This document shows positions 11,766-25,267 of a stretch of DNA of 64,000 bases, piece after piece (position 1 is the first letter of the stretch; every line of letters begins with the position of its first letter). Below the pieces are notes generated by a model that was given only the letters and a program-made list of their open reading frames with translations, was not told where the DNA came from and ran no database searches. The translations under genes and the position numbers were made by a program. This DNA comes from Filobasidium wieringae (lineage: Eukaryota > Basidiomycota > Tremellomycetes > Filobasidiales > Filobasidiaceae): positions 500,287 through 564,286 of the forward strand of contig BCIV01000002.1 in assembly GCA_001600055.1 (NCBI GenBank), read 5' to 3'.

Positions 11766-14700
11766 ATGGCCAGCCATTCTAATACTAAAGAATTGTCGAT
11801 CATCGAGGAAGGGTCGCCACCAAATTCGACGATGGCTCCAACGAGTATCAGCACAAGCCGGCTGTCAGGCACCGAGATTGTAAATTTGCTACGATCCGTC
11901 GAGCAAAATCAAGCTGAAACAGGTGTTGTTGATTAGATGAGTGCCTCTGGTTTTCTTGGCGAAGAGAAAGCTGGAGAGATCGGAGAGAAACAGCTCGTTA
12001 TCGAGGACAAGCTTCAGATACGCACAAGCGCTCAAGATAAGATGGAGGGTTTGAAGATGCTTCGTACGTCAATCAGTCTTTTCTTGCTGCAGTGTGTGAT
12101 TCAATGCTCAAGAATGAGTTTAGGTCATTGCATATCTCAAATCGAGAGACAGATGAACCGATCGATCAACCGAGAGATATCGAGTGCGCGAGCTGCGGGA
12201 ACAGGCGATACCGTGGTACAACCCAAACTATCAGTCCCTAGCCGAGAGATGCTCGTTTTCGCTTGTCAGGTCCTACAAGGGCTGATGGGGTTTGATGACA
12301 AGGCTTTGATCTTGGCAGATAAAGTTGAACAATGGTTGCCGGTCGCAGCAGAATTGTTTGGTTAGTGCCGCACAAGAATAGATCGAGATTTCAGCCAGCT
12401 CAATCGTCGATGACACAGGTCGAGCACTCGGAGGGCTATTCAGAGGACTACTCGATCACAACTCTTCCTTACCAGAAAGCATATATGCGATGACCGTGAT
12501 TGAGCTTTCGTAGGTGTCGAATGCCATTCCACAGACCTTCAGCTCAATACGAGTTTTACATATAGAAAGCATGTGCAAGCAGAATCTTCGCGACTACTTT
12601 GCGCCAGTTGTGTACCGGGAAGACCTCACGCCATGAACCTTGTGCAGCTCAAGTTATTGGCCATCCTGAAGATACACTTGGCCATGTGGAATAATGCTCG
12701 AGCCGCTGCAGAAGAGAAAGTGGAAGATGTGGTCTGGCCGATATCGGTTTCACTCCATACCTGTCAGGTAAGGTTGCCTTCAAGTATGGCCATATTATTA
12801 CCGAGTCTAGGCTGAAGGGTTTTTTGGCTCAGATGAAATTGAGGCGCGCAGCAAATAGGATACTATCACAAGCTGTCCGCGCGCATGTCAACAACCAGGT
12901 CAGATCGGCTAGAGGAATCGAAGTCCTGACAGTGACAAGCTATGATGCCGCTATAGCTGGGCTTGCCGAAATGAGGGGCTCACCCGCAGGTACGGTCGAA
13001 GTCACATACTATCTGACCACGTTAGCTAGTCTCTGGCAGGATTCGACACTCGTAAGAATGCCAGCTCTTTTGACCATGAGCCTGCGCTGACCGTTGCCCC
13101 CGCGTTAGTCCCTCCGATACAAGCTGACTTCTGTGAGGAAGGAGTACTTTGATGTCAGAACTGCTTGGGAAGCAGCGAAAGAAATCATAGCAGACGTAGG
13201 ATTGGATCACACCATTGAGAAAGAGTTTTGTGCTATGCTTCCGCTGCTCGCTGCCTCGGACCCAGAGGTGTTCGGTGAATACGCGCTGGAAGAAGCGATA
13301 GCGCTCCTGACACCAGCTAAGAGACCTGCCCAAGGTTAATCGTCCCAAAAATTCGGATTTAGAAAGGGTTGTTGATATATTTGATTTTGAGTAGCTCGCT
13401 ACGTGCAGATACTTGGCTTGATTATCAAGGCTGTCGGAACTGGCGCACTAAAAGTAGCGCAACCAATGTTTCGATTTCTTCTGGCCAATGTCAAGAGAGG
13501 GATTCAGTGAGTGAACGCCAGGTTGACAATTGTTGTCATGAATAATCCAAGTCTCTTGACGAATAGATTAGACGCATGTTATATTGCAGCAAGAGATATA
13601 CTCTTAGCTTTTGGACCTTGTGCTACAGATTTTTTCAGCCAGCTACTTGCTATCGCACAAAGTGGCAGCATAACGTACTCCAAACTTATGTTTGTCACTC
13701 AACTGCCCTCAGTGATACCAATGCTAGGCAGCAGTGTAGACCAATTGATGACGCATGAAGTAAGACGCATTATTCAGAGTAAGTAACAGCCGATTGCCAG
13801 GCGAGACAACGACTGACTAGGTAAACCCGCGCTTCAACAGTTGGTCCGCAAGTGCAGGTCAGTCAAATGGAGGTGAAGCGCTGCCCGCTTAGTAACTGAT
13901 TTGCAGTATCCTAGCATTCCGATCAATGGAAAGCTCTACTCCGCGTTATTCCCACATACGCAGCGAGCTGTGAGTGGCAGAGTACCTGATCGTCAGAGGA
14001 CGTTCCCTGATCTTGACCTAGCAGCTGTCGGAGATCTAACAGACCACGCTACCGAGCTTTTAGTTCAGGCTCTTTCTCCAGAAAGTTACATAGAGATAGT
14101 CGAAGAAGCTTTAGAGCAAATGCGTCACCCTATTCTGGCATGCGAGGAAAACGCGTCTGTGTTGGTCAATACCATATTGAGGCTCATTGAGAAGAGGCGC
14201 GGTAAGTCGATTCCCCCTTGGATATGGTCGATGCGTTTGAACCGACCATACCCCTATTTCATAGAGCCGAGGCTTTTGGAAATGTGTTTAGCCATCCTCT
14301 CAGAGCCAAAGCTTCGATTTGAGATGCAAGCGGTCACTCTCCCCCTGCTGTTACAACTAGGCACTTCCGATATCAGAACGCAAAGGGTAGTCGCATCATT
14401 GCTGACGATCCAAGCAGCAAGATTCCCATCTCTTATCGTGCCGATACTCCGCAAGTTTGTTAGAGCGACTCTCCTTGTGATAGACAGCGATTCGTCGAAA
14501 AGGTTTGTCTCGGCTGATGTGTATTTCGACTTTGATACGCTAATGCTGGTTGCTTAGCTCTACTACCACGATAGGTCTACTCGCCACAGTCTGTATCGTG
14601 ATGTAAGCGGAATCTTGACTTCCTACAGATAGCGCTACGGAGAACCGCTGATCACCAAAGTCTGGCCTTCACTTCAGACCCTCTCTACCACTAGCGCTAT

Positions 14701-17700
14701 CGGAACTCTATGCTCGACCTGTTATTGCAATCTTGTTAGAGCTCTTGCGGGGATTCCATGCAATAGGCCGCGAGGCTTCGACAGTTATCAATTCCCTAGC
14801 TAGTTTAGCTAAGCATTGCTCACATGTGTGGGAAACCTTAGATCTAAAGGATACCATCGCTGAACTCAGAAGACTATCGGAGGCGCCAGACAGTACGGGC
14901 GACTCCACTTTGGCGTTATCTTGTCTCGCGTCTTTGATGGCAATACCGCAGAGTCGGGATCTACAAGATACCGTTGTAGCGGATATCTTTAGTTCATTCA
15001 TACTTCAAGACCAAGTGCAAGAAGCTGCGGTCAAGTGCAAGGTGATGGCGGTGATCGGTGCGGTGGGTACTGCCGACCGGAACCCTATCAAAGGTCGGGA
15101 TCACAATGCCGCGCTGCGACGAGAAGATGGCAAGTCGATCAATTTACCGATGCGCTAAACATGGCTAAGAAGATCAGTACATTCGTAGGTATATATGACG
15201 CCAGGTTGAGGGCCAGAATTGCAACTGCTTATATCAGGGACAAGCGCGGAGCCGAATCACCGGATTATCAAGTAGCTGTCATAGCTGATAATTTGACTTC
15301 GATGTCAGAAGCCAGAAATTTCGGAGGCAAGATATCCGTGTGGACCACTTTACTCAAGCTGTGCCTAATGGTTCCTGACGAACGCTACGCGGAGAAGTTG
15401 CCCAATATATTAGAAGACATAATGCGGCAATACAAGGAGAACGAGAACAGTCGAATAGTTCGTATCCACCGGCCCAAGTTGTTGGTGCTGATTAGCCAAG
15501 CCATCCTGTTGAAACCAAAAGGATACAACTTGATCTGGCCTGAGCTGTACGATCGTATGTGTGCGATGGCTGAAGAAGATTCTCTCAAGTCTGCCGATGT
15601 TTCAGGTATACTACTAGTGATTCTTTCCGTAATCTCTAAGAACCGTAGCGACATCAAAAGTATAGCAAGGAAACTGCTTCCGCTGCTACTCAGGCTTCTG
15701 GCCACTCCTGGGCTGGATACGGCCTCTATCATCTTCAACTTGAAATTGATTGCAGTCTTTCAAAGCTACACCGACTCTTTAGTCAGCGCGATCGCCCAGA
15801 AGATTCTGGATTTGGAGATATCAGAAGCGATCAGCGAAGAGATTCTCCGACTGTTCGCGCATCTATCGGATTATATATCGTTGTTTGACGCAACCTTGCC
15901 CTTGGAGCAGATCTTAGCGAAGCCGGAGATAAGTGGTTTAGTTTCCGACGAAGCTATGAATTGCCGCGCGAGGGTAAGCGTAGTAGTGTATGATCGTGTT
16001 CGGCATTGGACTAAAACATGCTTACAGATACGCGGATCCATGGCTTTCTGCCCTCTTGTACCTCAGGAGCTGACATTTACCGATTATCCGGATCTACGGC
16101 CATACCAGGACATGCAATTCGCTAATTTAGCCTTGACGGAGTCCGACAAGGCCGATCAACCTTTCGTTGAGCATGTATGGAGTCTCGGTAATACCAAGGA
16201 ACAATCCAACTGGGATCTCTGGGCCAGACGATTGGAGCATCACATCGTTAACGCGTGTCGTGTTGATATGCTTAAGGTTGTCTCGCATGTACGTAAACCA
16301 AACTTACAGCCCTGCAAGACCGGCGAAGCTAATACGATGTCATTCCAGTTAAGTCCCAGGACTCCTAGAGGTGTCCTCCACGCAGCATTTATCTCCTACT
16401 ATACGATCTTGAGTGATGCGGAGAAGGTAAGCCGTTTGATTTGCTATAACTTCGCGCGTCATGTCATTCCAATCCCATATTGCCAGGCCATGGTTGGAAG
16501 AGCGATCGGAAACATCGTAACGTGCAAGGATGTCCCACCTTACCTCCGCGAGGACCTTTGGCTATCGATTCTTGAATTTACTCGAAAGTCTGGAAGAGTG
16601 CAAATATCGAGTGATATCCTCAGTGCGGCTCGTCGGAGTCTGTCATCTACAAATCGTCGTTTGACGGAGAGGGCCGATCCGATACTGGTCTGGTACGCTG
16701 AAATGGACGCCTATGATCACTTAGATGACCGTTCTATGTCGCTTCTGATCGAATCGAACCTTCGAGTGGGAGTTGGGTCAAACATCAAACAAGATGATGC
16801 TGCTTGGAGTTCTATGCTGCTTGCTCAGGATCATGGCGTTTGGCTCAAGTCAGACTGGTATGAAGCGCTAGGCCGCTGGAACGAAGCGATTGCGGCGAGC
16901 AAGTCCAGGAGGACAAGCGAGCTACAGAGCATCGAAACTCTGCTTACTTGTCACTACTCACTTACCAATTTCCCTGAAGTGCTTCGTCTAGCAGAAGCCT
17001 ATTACCCCTCACTTTCGCAGTCGCAAAGAGCCAAGCTCAGTAATTGGTGCACAGTCTCGGCCTGGACTGTAGGCGACTACACAGCTATGGGAAAGTTTCT
17101 ATCCTCTCAACCGAAAGGATCGTCGAGATTGTTATACAAGTAAGACATGAATGTTGCTCATCTGATTACGCGCTGATATAATCGTTGTCAGGGCTATCTT
17201 GGATACTCATCACAACAAGTTCGAGCAAGCCACTCTGCACATCGCCAAAGCACAAGCATCCGTGTATGATGAGTTGCAAGCAAGATCGGGTTACCATGAT
17301 TTCTCAGCCAGAAACTACGTTAGTGCTATCGAAACCTTGAATAAGGCGCAGGTGAGCCATTGTGACGACGCGGGGTTGTACCGCTTAGTCGTTGAGCTTT
17401 AAACCCGTAGATGCTCGTAGAATTGGAAGAAGTGATCCGATGTGAGGGCTTTTCTCGACACTATTGCTATAACCCACTGAGCCACGGAGGTAGACAAACA
17501 ATCTAATCATAGGCCAGAACTTCAAAAGGTATTGGCCGATACGTGGCAATCGCGGTAAGCAATCATAGGCTATTCCCAGCTTTCCTAGGCAAGCGTTGAG
17601 GTCCCAGCATTCAGATTGAAGGCGTCTCACGTCGACATCAACATGTTCCACAAGCGCTTGCTCTTGTGGTCTTTGGCAGCACCACCTCACAAATTACAAG

Positions 17701-20700
17701 ACGGATGGATTTACTTGGCGAAGTTAGCTCACGAAAGAGGGTTGTCTGCCGGCAACCGAATCATGGCCACTTTGGGCCAAGACGATCAACCCGTTAGTCT
17801 CTCGCTTCTGGTACTCACATTGCCAGCTAAATTCTATACAGGGAGACAAAGTTTCATACACTCGTATAAGAATGGACTGGGACGCGGCAAGAACTTCCAC
17901 GCAGAAACTAAAAGTTCTGAGAGAATTAGAAGAACACGCTTCAATTTTGTCCGCATTCTGTGGGTTTCCTACCGGTTCAATATGCTTCAGTCCAGACCAG
18001 ACATTCCCACAGACAGACTTCACAAAGTAGGTACAATCCGGTCTAATCATCGGTAAAGTCCCGGCTGATAGCATCGTATCAGAGGGGGAACGCGTCTCCA
18101 TCGCCGACGTTTATCACGCGCGCTCGCGCGTCTGGGACAGTGGACACAAGAGTACCAAAGCGATTGGGTTCAAGTGGGTTCCGATCGAATACAGAAGTAT
18201 GCTTACTGATTCAGCCATGTTAACAGGATCACAAGGAAAGGGCTTTCGAATACTTGCGTTCCTCGGTACTGCTCGATCCCGGATGGTATGTCAAGGGAGC
18301 GAGAGCTGTTGACTGTATTTGCCGTTTACATGACAATGTCAGGTCTATCGCGATGGGGAAGCTGGCAGAGATGGCTCTCGACATTCAGCAGTATAAGCAG
18401 AGCCGCCAACCCAGGAATCAGCTGACTGAGGACATGGTACAACGCTACATCCTGCCAGCATGTTATGGTAAGAGCTTATCGACAAGTCTGGGGGAAATCC
18501 GGCTGAACTCTACGATGTAGCCCTATTTCAGGGGATACACCTTCAAACTGGACCGGAGCAAGCGGTAAAAGCGACGTTGCTGGCGGTTACCTTATGGTTT
18601 CGACACGGAGACCATCCGGAAGTGCTAAAGGCCGTCAAATCTCATCTACAAGAGACGCCATGTGCAACTTGGCTGTCCGCAATTCCTCAATTGATCGCTC
18701 GTCTGGGCGCCAGAGATCTGTCGCTGCGGGGTTCCTTGATCGAATTCCTTTTGAGGTTATCGAGTACCTTTGGCGATGCACTTATATGGCCGCTACTTAC
18801 GGCCTCACAGACTCCGCGCTCGGTTCAGCAAAGTTCTGCCCTTACAATTATGCACCAAGTCGGTGCCTTGCCCCAGTACACTAAAATGGTGAAACAGGCT
18901 CAGGTTGTAGGAAAGGACTTAATACTGTCTGCTATAACACCTACTGAGCGGTGGAAGAACGCAATCGAAAAGGTAAAAGCAATCAACCAGATTCCTATTC
19001 CGCCGAGTCAGCTACTCACTCGCTATCTGTAGATGCTATACGTGGAAGGCCTTAGTGCTTCGTCATGGCTGGCCTTGAGTGAAGAATATGACACCTTGAA
19101 AGTGAGTATAGAAACATATACTGTATTGATTTTTCCCTACTAATACGACGTCACCCAACTTCCAGTCCCTCCAAAGCGAAGAAGAATACCTGTTCTATCA
19201 GCGCTTCGGGGATGCACTGCTTAGTGCTCGAAGCGAAGTCGAGCGCTATCTAGCCGGCGCCAAGTCTGCATTCTATAAAGCGTGCAGCGAGTATCAAGTG
19301 GTAAGTAGTCGATTGTGGTAGATTACCATCGTGAGTACTAACATGCCGTTACACCAAGGTATATCGCAAGCTGTACGGCTTGTTGGACACCTGGCGCAAG
19401 CCAAATTTCCAACTGAACCTCCGATTGATCGCGCCGCGTATAGCTGCTATGGAGGACAGCGAGCTCACGGTGCCTGGACAATTCGACTCGAAGAAATACC
19501 GTCATGAGCAGGAGTTTATCAGTCGGTTTGAACCTATGATTGATGTCCTTAACACCAAGCAGCTTCCGAGAAAGCTGACAATACACGGCAAGTCGAGCCA
19601 ATGGACATTCTTACTCAAGGGAAACGAAGACCTCCGGCAAGACGAAAGGATTATGCAATTGATTGTCCTGACCAATAGTTTACTCAACCACAACAACGAT
19701 GCTTACACTCGCCAGCTGTTTTTACAACCTTATAGTAAGTCGACTGGAGATCGATTCTAGACAAAGCTGACTGTTAGCATAGGCGTGATCCCGTTATCTC
19801 CTAATTCTGGACTTTGCCAATGGGTCCCGGATACGGAAACACTGATGTCCTTGGTAACAGCGGGGCGTACTAGAGCGAAAGGGCAACGGCTGATCGATCG
19901 AGAACTTGCTGCGATATTTGGAGTGAGCCAGGACAAACGCAATAAGGGGCTCGATTCTTGCTGATGTATCGTTGCCTACCAGATCGACCCGAAGGAAATG
20001 CAAAAAGGTGGTTTCGATTGTGATAAAGGTCAGCGGCAGCTTAAATTCAGGTTGATTGGATACTCATCTTTAAATGGTGTAGCCATGGCCAAACACGCGA
20101 CATTATCGCTTGCTGAAAAGGTCGACCGTTATCGCAGCGCGCTTACCGTTTCGAGCCACAGTAAGCAAATTCGCTCTGAACATCTGGCAAGCTCTGAATA
20201 ACTCGAACAACTCTTATTCATCAGCTGATCTCAAGGATCTCCTCTGGCGACGAAGTTCAAGCTCACAGACCTGGCTTTCCCGTCGAACCTGCTTCGCTCG
20301 GTCGATCGCAACCACATCGATGGTCGGCTACGTGATAGGTCTGGGTGATCGACATCCCGGAAACATCTTGATCGAGCAGACGAAGTTCAACGCTATCAGC
20401 ATCGATTTCGGAGATGTCTTCGAGGCGGCGGCGGAGAGGACTGCTTTTGCGGAACATGTCCCTTTCCGTTTGACCCCTGAGATCACCAACGCTTTTGAGG
20501 CGAGTTCTGGTGCCATGCCGTTTCTTCTTCAACGTGGCAACCCAATTGATCGTTCACATTCGACAGTTCGCTGCGACTCACGGCGTTAAAGCTCCGGGAA
20601 GTCGGGGTCACTTCAAGACTTCCTCCGTGATTACTCTGTCCATCCTACGCCAACACACCGATACCCTGCTCGCCATGCTCGAAGCCTTCGCTTTAGATCC

Positions 20701-21369
20701 CTTATTGACATGGCAAGCAAAAGAAGTGGAGAATCCTGCCGGTGAGAGCCTCATTGCTTACTATTCAAAATCGCTCACATTACTAAACATGAGGATTCCA
20801 TAGCGGAAGATACCTACGAAAAGAAGAAGGAACAGCTCGCTCCCCCGACCGCTCCCAAACCGATCGAGAAGAAACTAGAAGTAGAGCGCACGCGCCGCGA
20901 AAGGGAGAACGAAGTCATTGTCAACCTAGGCGGAAGCTTTATTGCTGCTGGAAGTCTCGCTGCTCCCAAACCCACTGCCGCGGGGGTGAGGTTGGATCGG
21001 ATCGATGAAGTCGATTCGAGAAATTCTTCCTTGGAGGTGGATATGGGTCAATTGAACATTCAGAACAAGGGGAAATCACGAGCGGGTGGACGAGCGAGCC
21101 TGGAGACAGTCATCGAATCAGTGCAAAGTGGAGCATCAACGGCTTCCAACGAGGAATCTTATACATCTAAGAAGCTCGCTCATGTGATGACAAATGAGCG
21201 AGCAGTCAAAGTGTTGAATAGGATCGAGCAGAAGTTGGTAGGGAACGATATGCCCGGTGGAAAGCGTGGTGTCAAAGTGGAAGATCAAGTCCAATTCCTG
21301 ATCGAGGAGGCGACTAGTCATGAAAATTTGTCACAGGGCTATCCGCTTGGATGGTTACCGACCTGGTGA
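11766..21369 (+). CDS. TLK1: TOR-family PI3K-related protein kinase, divergent FRB (TOR-like kinase)
   Basis: Giant Ser/Thr kinase of the PIKK family, split by many short introns. N-terminal two thirds: HEAT-type helices. FAT domain from about 16.2 kb (NWDLWARRLEHHIVNAC through LWFRHGDHPEVLKAV and WLSAIPQLIARLG). The FRB equivalent is at 19.03-19.37 kb. Kinase domain: LLKGNEDLRQDERIMQL (19.61 kb), VIPLSPNSGLCQWVP, the catalytic loop LGDRHPGNILIE (20341-20376) and the DFG-equivalent IDFGD (20401-20415). A FATC tail (QVQFLIEEATSHENLSQGY then GWLPTW) ends at 21369. These are TOR signatures rather than ATM/ATR/SMG1. Catalytic residues are intact, so it is probably active. The FRB is unusual: the conserved AWDLYYHVFRRI reads ACSEYQVVYRKL. 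The start (MASHSNTKELS) is tentative; 11832 is an alternative, and the exon joins near 11.9 and 20.5 kb are uncertain. The symbol follows the second TOR-like gene known from Cryptococcus and is an inference. Confidence 0.85.
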
Positions 21370-21516
21370 CCTCGCAGAATATAGTATTTTGTGAACCGCT
21401 TGATATATTGTTGTATTCTTGTATTCATATAACGCTTTGTACACATCGTGTTTATTATTACCGTTTATTGATACATCTCCGTTTCATTCGTTCCATCTTG
21501 AACTCGGCGTCATTTC

Positions 21517-22468
21517 TTATACGATCCTTCCGGTCTGCTTGTACTTCATCGCGGTGACGGTAGCGGTGACGATTGCTCCTACACCCAACATCTTGGCCCA
21601 ATCCATTCCACCACCACCTCCGAACCCGTCGATTCCCTTCGAAGCCAACATGGCCTGACCGATGGCGACGGCGGTTTGGTTGTACAACATGGAGAGACCC
21701 ATGGCAACGGGGGAGAACATGGAGACGAGGGGGAATCCGATGAGGGCGGACCACTTGACGGCGGTGGAGGGAGGTTGACGGGTGAAGAAACCGATAGAGG
21801 TGTTGTGAAGGAAACTGGAGCGCAAGGCGTGATCAGCGATCGTTCTTGAGGCAACATTCCACAACGAGCGAAACTCACTCAAGAACTCCGATTCCGGCAA
21901 AGGAGTAAGCAGTCAAGTTGGCCAACTTTTGTTGCCAAGTGTTAGGGTTCTTGGCCCTCCTGGCGTAGACCCAGTAGAGGGACTGGAGAGTGTTGACGAT
22001 AACGAATAGATCGGCGAGTTGAAGTCGCTCGGCGTTCCACTACAATGTATCGGCGATTAATTCTCTGCTTGTGGATGACTCTGAAACAGGAGAGACTCAC
22101 GAAGAATGGCCAAGTACCGATCATCAAGTTACCCAAAGTGAAGAAAGGAGCCAAATCCAAAGTGATCTGCTCGACCTTGCCACCAGTAGGGTAGAAGAGT
22201 TCCTTGATGTAAAGGAGCTCTACGATCTGCTGGGGACCGAACCAGGCTCCGATAGCGTAAGGACTATAGGACAGGGAGGTCAGGTTCAGAAACTTGTCCA
22301 AGCGCCATGTTAACTAAGAACTTACATGGGAGAGAAGGCACCAGGGTTACGGTCATTGACGACCTTCATGTCAGGGTTGCTAACCAAGATGGCATACTGC
22401 TGGGAGAGGAAGTCGTATGCCCAAGAAGCGGGGACGATGAACTTTGCGGTGGATAGAGAGACGCCCAT
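21517..22468 (-). CDS. Multi-pass membrane protein of unknown function
   Basis: Four exons (22468-22326, 22263-22101, 22039-21879, 21814-21517) encode 254 residues. Hydrophobic segments occur at LAPFFTLGNLMIGTWPFF, ADLFVIVNTLQSLYWVYA, WSALIGFPLVSMFSPVAMGL and MLGVGAIVTATVTAM. A further weakly hydrophobic helix includes PYAIGAWFGPQQIVELLYIK, and a glycine run (GFGGGGG) precedes the last segment. The pattern of phase-consistent introns and clean splice signals shows a real gene. I do not recognise the family or any catalytic motif. It is convergent with the TOR-like kinase (148 bp between stops) and divergent from the thioesterase, with which it shares an upstream region of about 490 bp. Confidence 0.8.
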
Positions 22469-22553
22469 GTTGATAGAAATTGTGTGTTGATAAAAAAGGT
22501 GGAGAACAGAGGTTGAGGGAAGTGGTCTGGGGAAGCTAGCGTATGCCAGAGTG

Positions 22554-22564
22554 TTATATAAAAG
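22554..22564 (-). promoter_or_regulatory. TATA-like element in the shared promoter
   Basis: An A/T run containing TATATAAAA lies about 90 bp upstream of the membrane-protein start on the minus strand and about 390 bp upstream of the thioesterase start. Its distance favours use by the membrane-protein gene. This is inferred from position and sequence only. Confidence 0.35.
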
Positions 22565-22956
22565 GTGCTAAGTAGTGTGTTGAGAGTAGGTCAGCTGGCT
22601 CAGCCGATCGAACGCATCAGCGTCAGAGCTCTTCTGCACGCCCAACGTCATCGCTCGTGCAACACAGACGAACCGGAATCGAGATCGAGATCTGACGTAA
22701 GCGCAGGACCACTCGGACAAAGTAAACAACGGGCATCGTCCACGGACATCGTCTACGGACAGATAGATCGTCTCCATGTCCACCTGGCAGATGAAGATGG
22801 TAACCGGATGATAACCGATTGTCGGGCTCGACTCGAAGTATTTATCAATTCTGATCGTTCTTGTCTCGCTCTCGAATTCTTGCGCTTAGCTTTCCTGGTC
22901 CTACATCACCCCTCCCATCTTACAGCCCTGGAGATATACACGCAAATCTCCCCACC

Positions 22957-24577
22957 ATGGACGCCCACCTGATCAGGCTTCAACCGCATACCTTCCCCGC
23001 CCTGACCTCCTCGAGCAACAGCAACAACGATGCCTACCCCCTAGCAATGCCTTCTAACCCAAACTCCGCTCCCTCCTTTCCCGCAAAGAAACCTCTCTCT
23101 ATCCTGACTTCTCTCGAGATCGAACCAATAGATCCTACTGTCTTTCGGAGTCAAAGCTTATGGACCCCTGCAGGCGCAAGAGGAGCGTTCGGAGGGCAGG
23201 TCATCGCTCAGGCGCTCAATGCTGCGGCTCAGACCGTAGGAGTTCCAGGGAAGGGTGGGGAATGGACCTTACATAGTCAACATGTGAGCCATCCCTCTGT
23301 CTACTACCGCTTCAAACACAAGCTTATAGAAGAACGGAACAGTGTTACTTCTTACTTGCGTAGGTTTCTCCCTGCACACAACAACCACGAGCTCGCTGTG
23401 CTGACCATTCAAATATCACAGCGTCAACTCCTCTGAGCCTGTCATATACAGGGTAGAAAAACTCCGGGATGGTCAGTATATCCTTCCTTTGGCCTGAATT
23501 CCCAACTGCTTGCTGAGCTGAATGGTATGAAATGACAGGTCGATCTTACGTGACAAGGTATGCCTCCTTCTTTTATGAACGTCATGCCTACGTATCAACT
23601 GAATCTTATATCTCATCATTTCAGACAAGTCACAGCAACTCAATCAGGGATCCCCGTATTCATCCTCTCCTGCAGCTTCACGCTCCCCTCCCCTGCCTCG
23701 GCACTGCAACCTTCTTTCCAGATCCCTATGCCCGTCAACGTCCCCACGCCAGAACAATGCGAGCTAGAAGAAGATAGATGGGCTCGGGTTCTGGATGAAA
23801 GATTGAAGAGCGGAAGGGAGGTTGAGGTGGGTGCGAAGAAGGGGTTGATGGCTTATATTCGGGTGAATTGCCCAGCCGTACGGTCTTTGTCAAGATGGAT
23901 CGTTAACCACCTCGTTCTGTTTATCCTCTAGGAGAGGAAAGAATCCCCTATCGCACTCAAAGAAATCCCTCGTTCGAGTCTCATGCAATTTCCCCTCGCA
24001 CCTAATGAAGAGGGTACCGAGCCCACCCTCTGTAAACCGAGGAAGATGCAAGTACACGAAAGGATGTTATGGATGAGAGCGAAGGATGCAGCCGTGCAGG
24101 GGGAAGGTGCTAATATGCAAAAGGTTCGTTCGGTCTGATATCAATAGAAGAAGCGCTAGTACTAATTTCGGTTTCTACCATGGCGAGCAGTGCATTTTGG
24201 CCTATATCTCGGACTTTCAGTTCATCGGGTCTGCTGCGCAGAGTGTCGGGTTGTCTCATACAAGTCAACCGAGATTAGGAATGCTTGTAAGTTCCCCTAT
24301 CGGGTTCTAGACCCTCATTTCTTTTTCGCCATCCGAAGCTTGACTGCTAATGAAACTTGAACCACGACAGGCCTCATTGGACCACGTCGTTTACTGGTAC
24401 TCGACTTCGTTCAAGACGACCGACTGGCTGCTACACGTCATCTCCGCACCGCGAACGGGTGAGGGTCGGGGAGTAGTCGAGGGTCGATTCTATACGCAGG
24501 ACGGGGAATTGATCGCCGTGACGGTACAAGAGGGAGTCGTAAGAGCTGCCAAAATGGAGGGGAAAGCGAAGCTGTGA
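22957..24577 (+). CDS. TES1: Acyl-CoA thioesterase (TesB/ACOT8 family) with peroxisomal signal
   Basis: Hydrolyses acyl-CoA to free fatty acid and CoA, in fungi a peroxisomal partner of beta-oxidation. The double hot-dog fold is seen from SQSLWTPAGARGAFGGQVIA (first hot-dog), VEKLRDG then RSYVTR, and the second half SLDHVVYW, GEGRGVVEGRFYTQDGELIA and VTVQEGVVR. The Asp of SLDH and Gln of QEG match the catalytic Asp and Gln of the family. The protein ends GKAKL, so the last three residues AKL form a type-1 peroxisomal targeting signal. Several introns of 50-80 bp interrupt the frame. The start is the first ATG with a CCCACC context (MDAHLIRLQPH). It is divergent from the upstream membrane-protein gene. 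Confidence 0.92.
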
Positions 24578-25267
24578 GATAAAGAGGATGTGCTAGGTAT
24601 TGTTGCTTTTCTTGTTTTGTAGCATAGATGCTTTCAGGTCATGCATGTACACCAGGTTGCCTCGATCGAGATGACGCAGTTCTTAGAGATTCCTTTGGTG
24701 CGGAATTGCAAACGACGATCTGGCAGTGAACCGTTTCAGCTTTTGTTCTGTATGAGGAATTGGGACATGACAAGGGGATCTGCAGCAGATCTTCAAGCTG
24801 TAGATCCTAAGCGCGGAAGCAAAAACCAGTCCTGGCTACTCAGACTGCAGCTGATTGTGTGCTTCTTTGAACATTGACCACATTGACCACATCTCCTCTA
24901 CCCTTCATACTACCTCGCCCTAGCAGTTTCAGTCGATACAAACCTCTCGGATCGTTATCCCATATAGTGGGAACAATTGGAAACTGTAGCGGCGACGAAG
25001 TTCCAAGGTCGCGAACACCGTCCGGACATTCACAATCCCTCGTCGAAACAAGTCCACAATCCGCTTTTGCTGCCTGCGATAGGAATTCGGTCATGGAATA
25101 CGTCGAAGAAAACTATGTGGGTGATTCTATCTGGGTACACTCCACTGGCAGTCTGATTGAGCATCTGATTTTCTCTTTGACATTTGACTTCATTCCACTC
25201 ATTCCTTCTATTCCCCTATCTAATCTAATCTTATCAACCTCAAAAGTTACCCACTGAAGAAGTCAAG
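24578..25267. other. Upstream region of the DUF262 gene, with a possible extra 5' exon
   Basis: A plus-strand frame from an ATG at 24874 runs to MEYVEENY at about 25117, followed by a gtgggt donor. An aag acceptor near 25247 would continue as LPTEEVKMDAYDSYDEL, in frame with the DUF262 gene. So the protein may begin about 90 residues earlier than annotated. The rest is a pyrimidine-rich promoter-like sequence. Confidence 0.35.

Noticed and set aside
20490..20600. Possible GC-AG intron in the kinase gene (gag|gcgagt ... ttcgacag)
   Set aside because: A GT-AG solution (gtgcca ... gttaaag) also keeps the frame and gives a length closer to TOR proteins, so the non-canonical intron is not needed.
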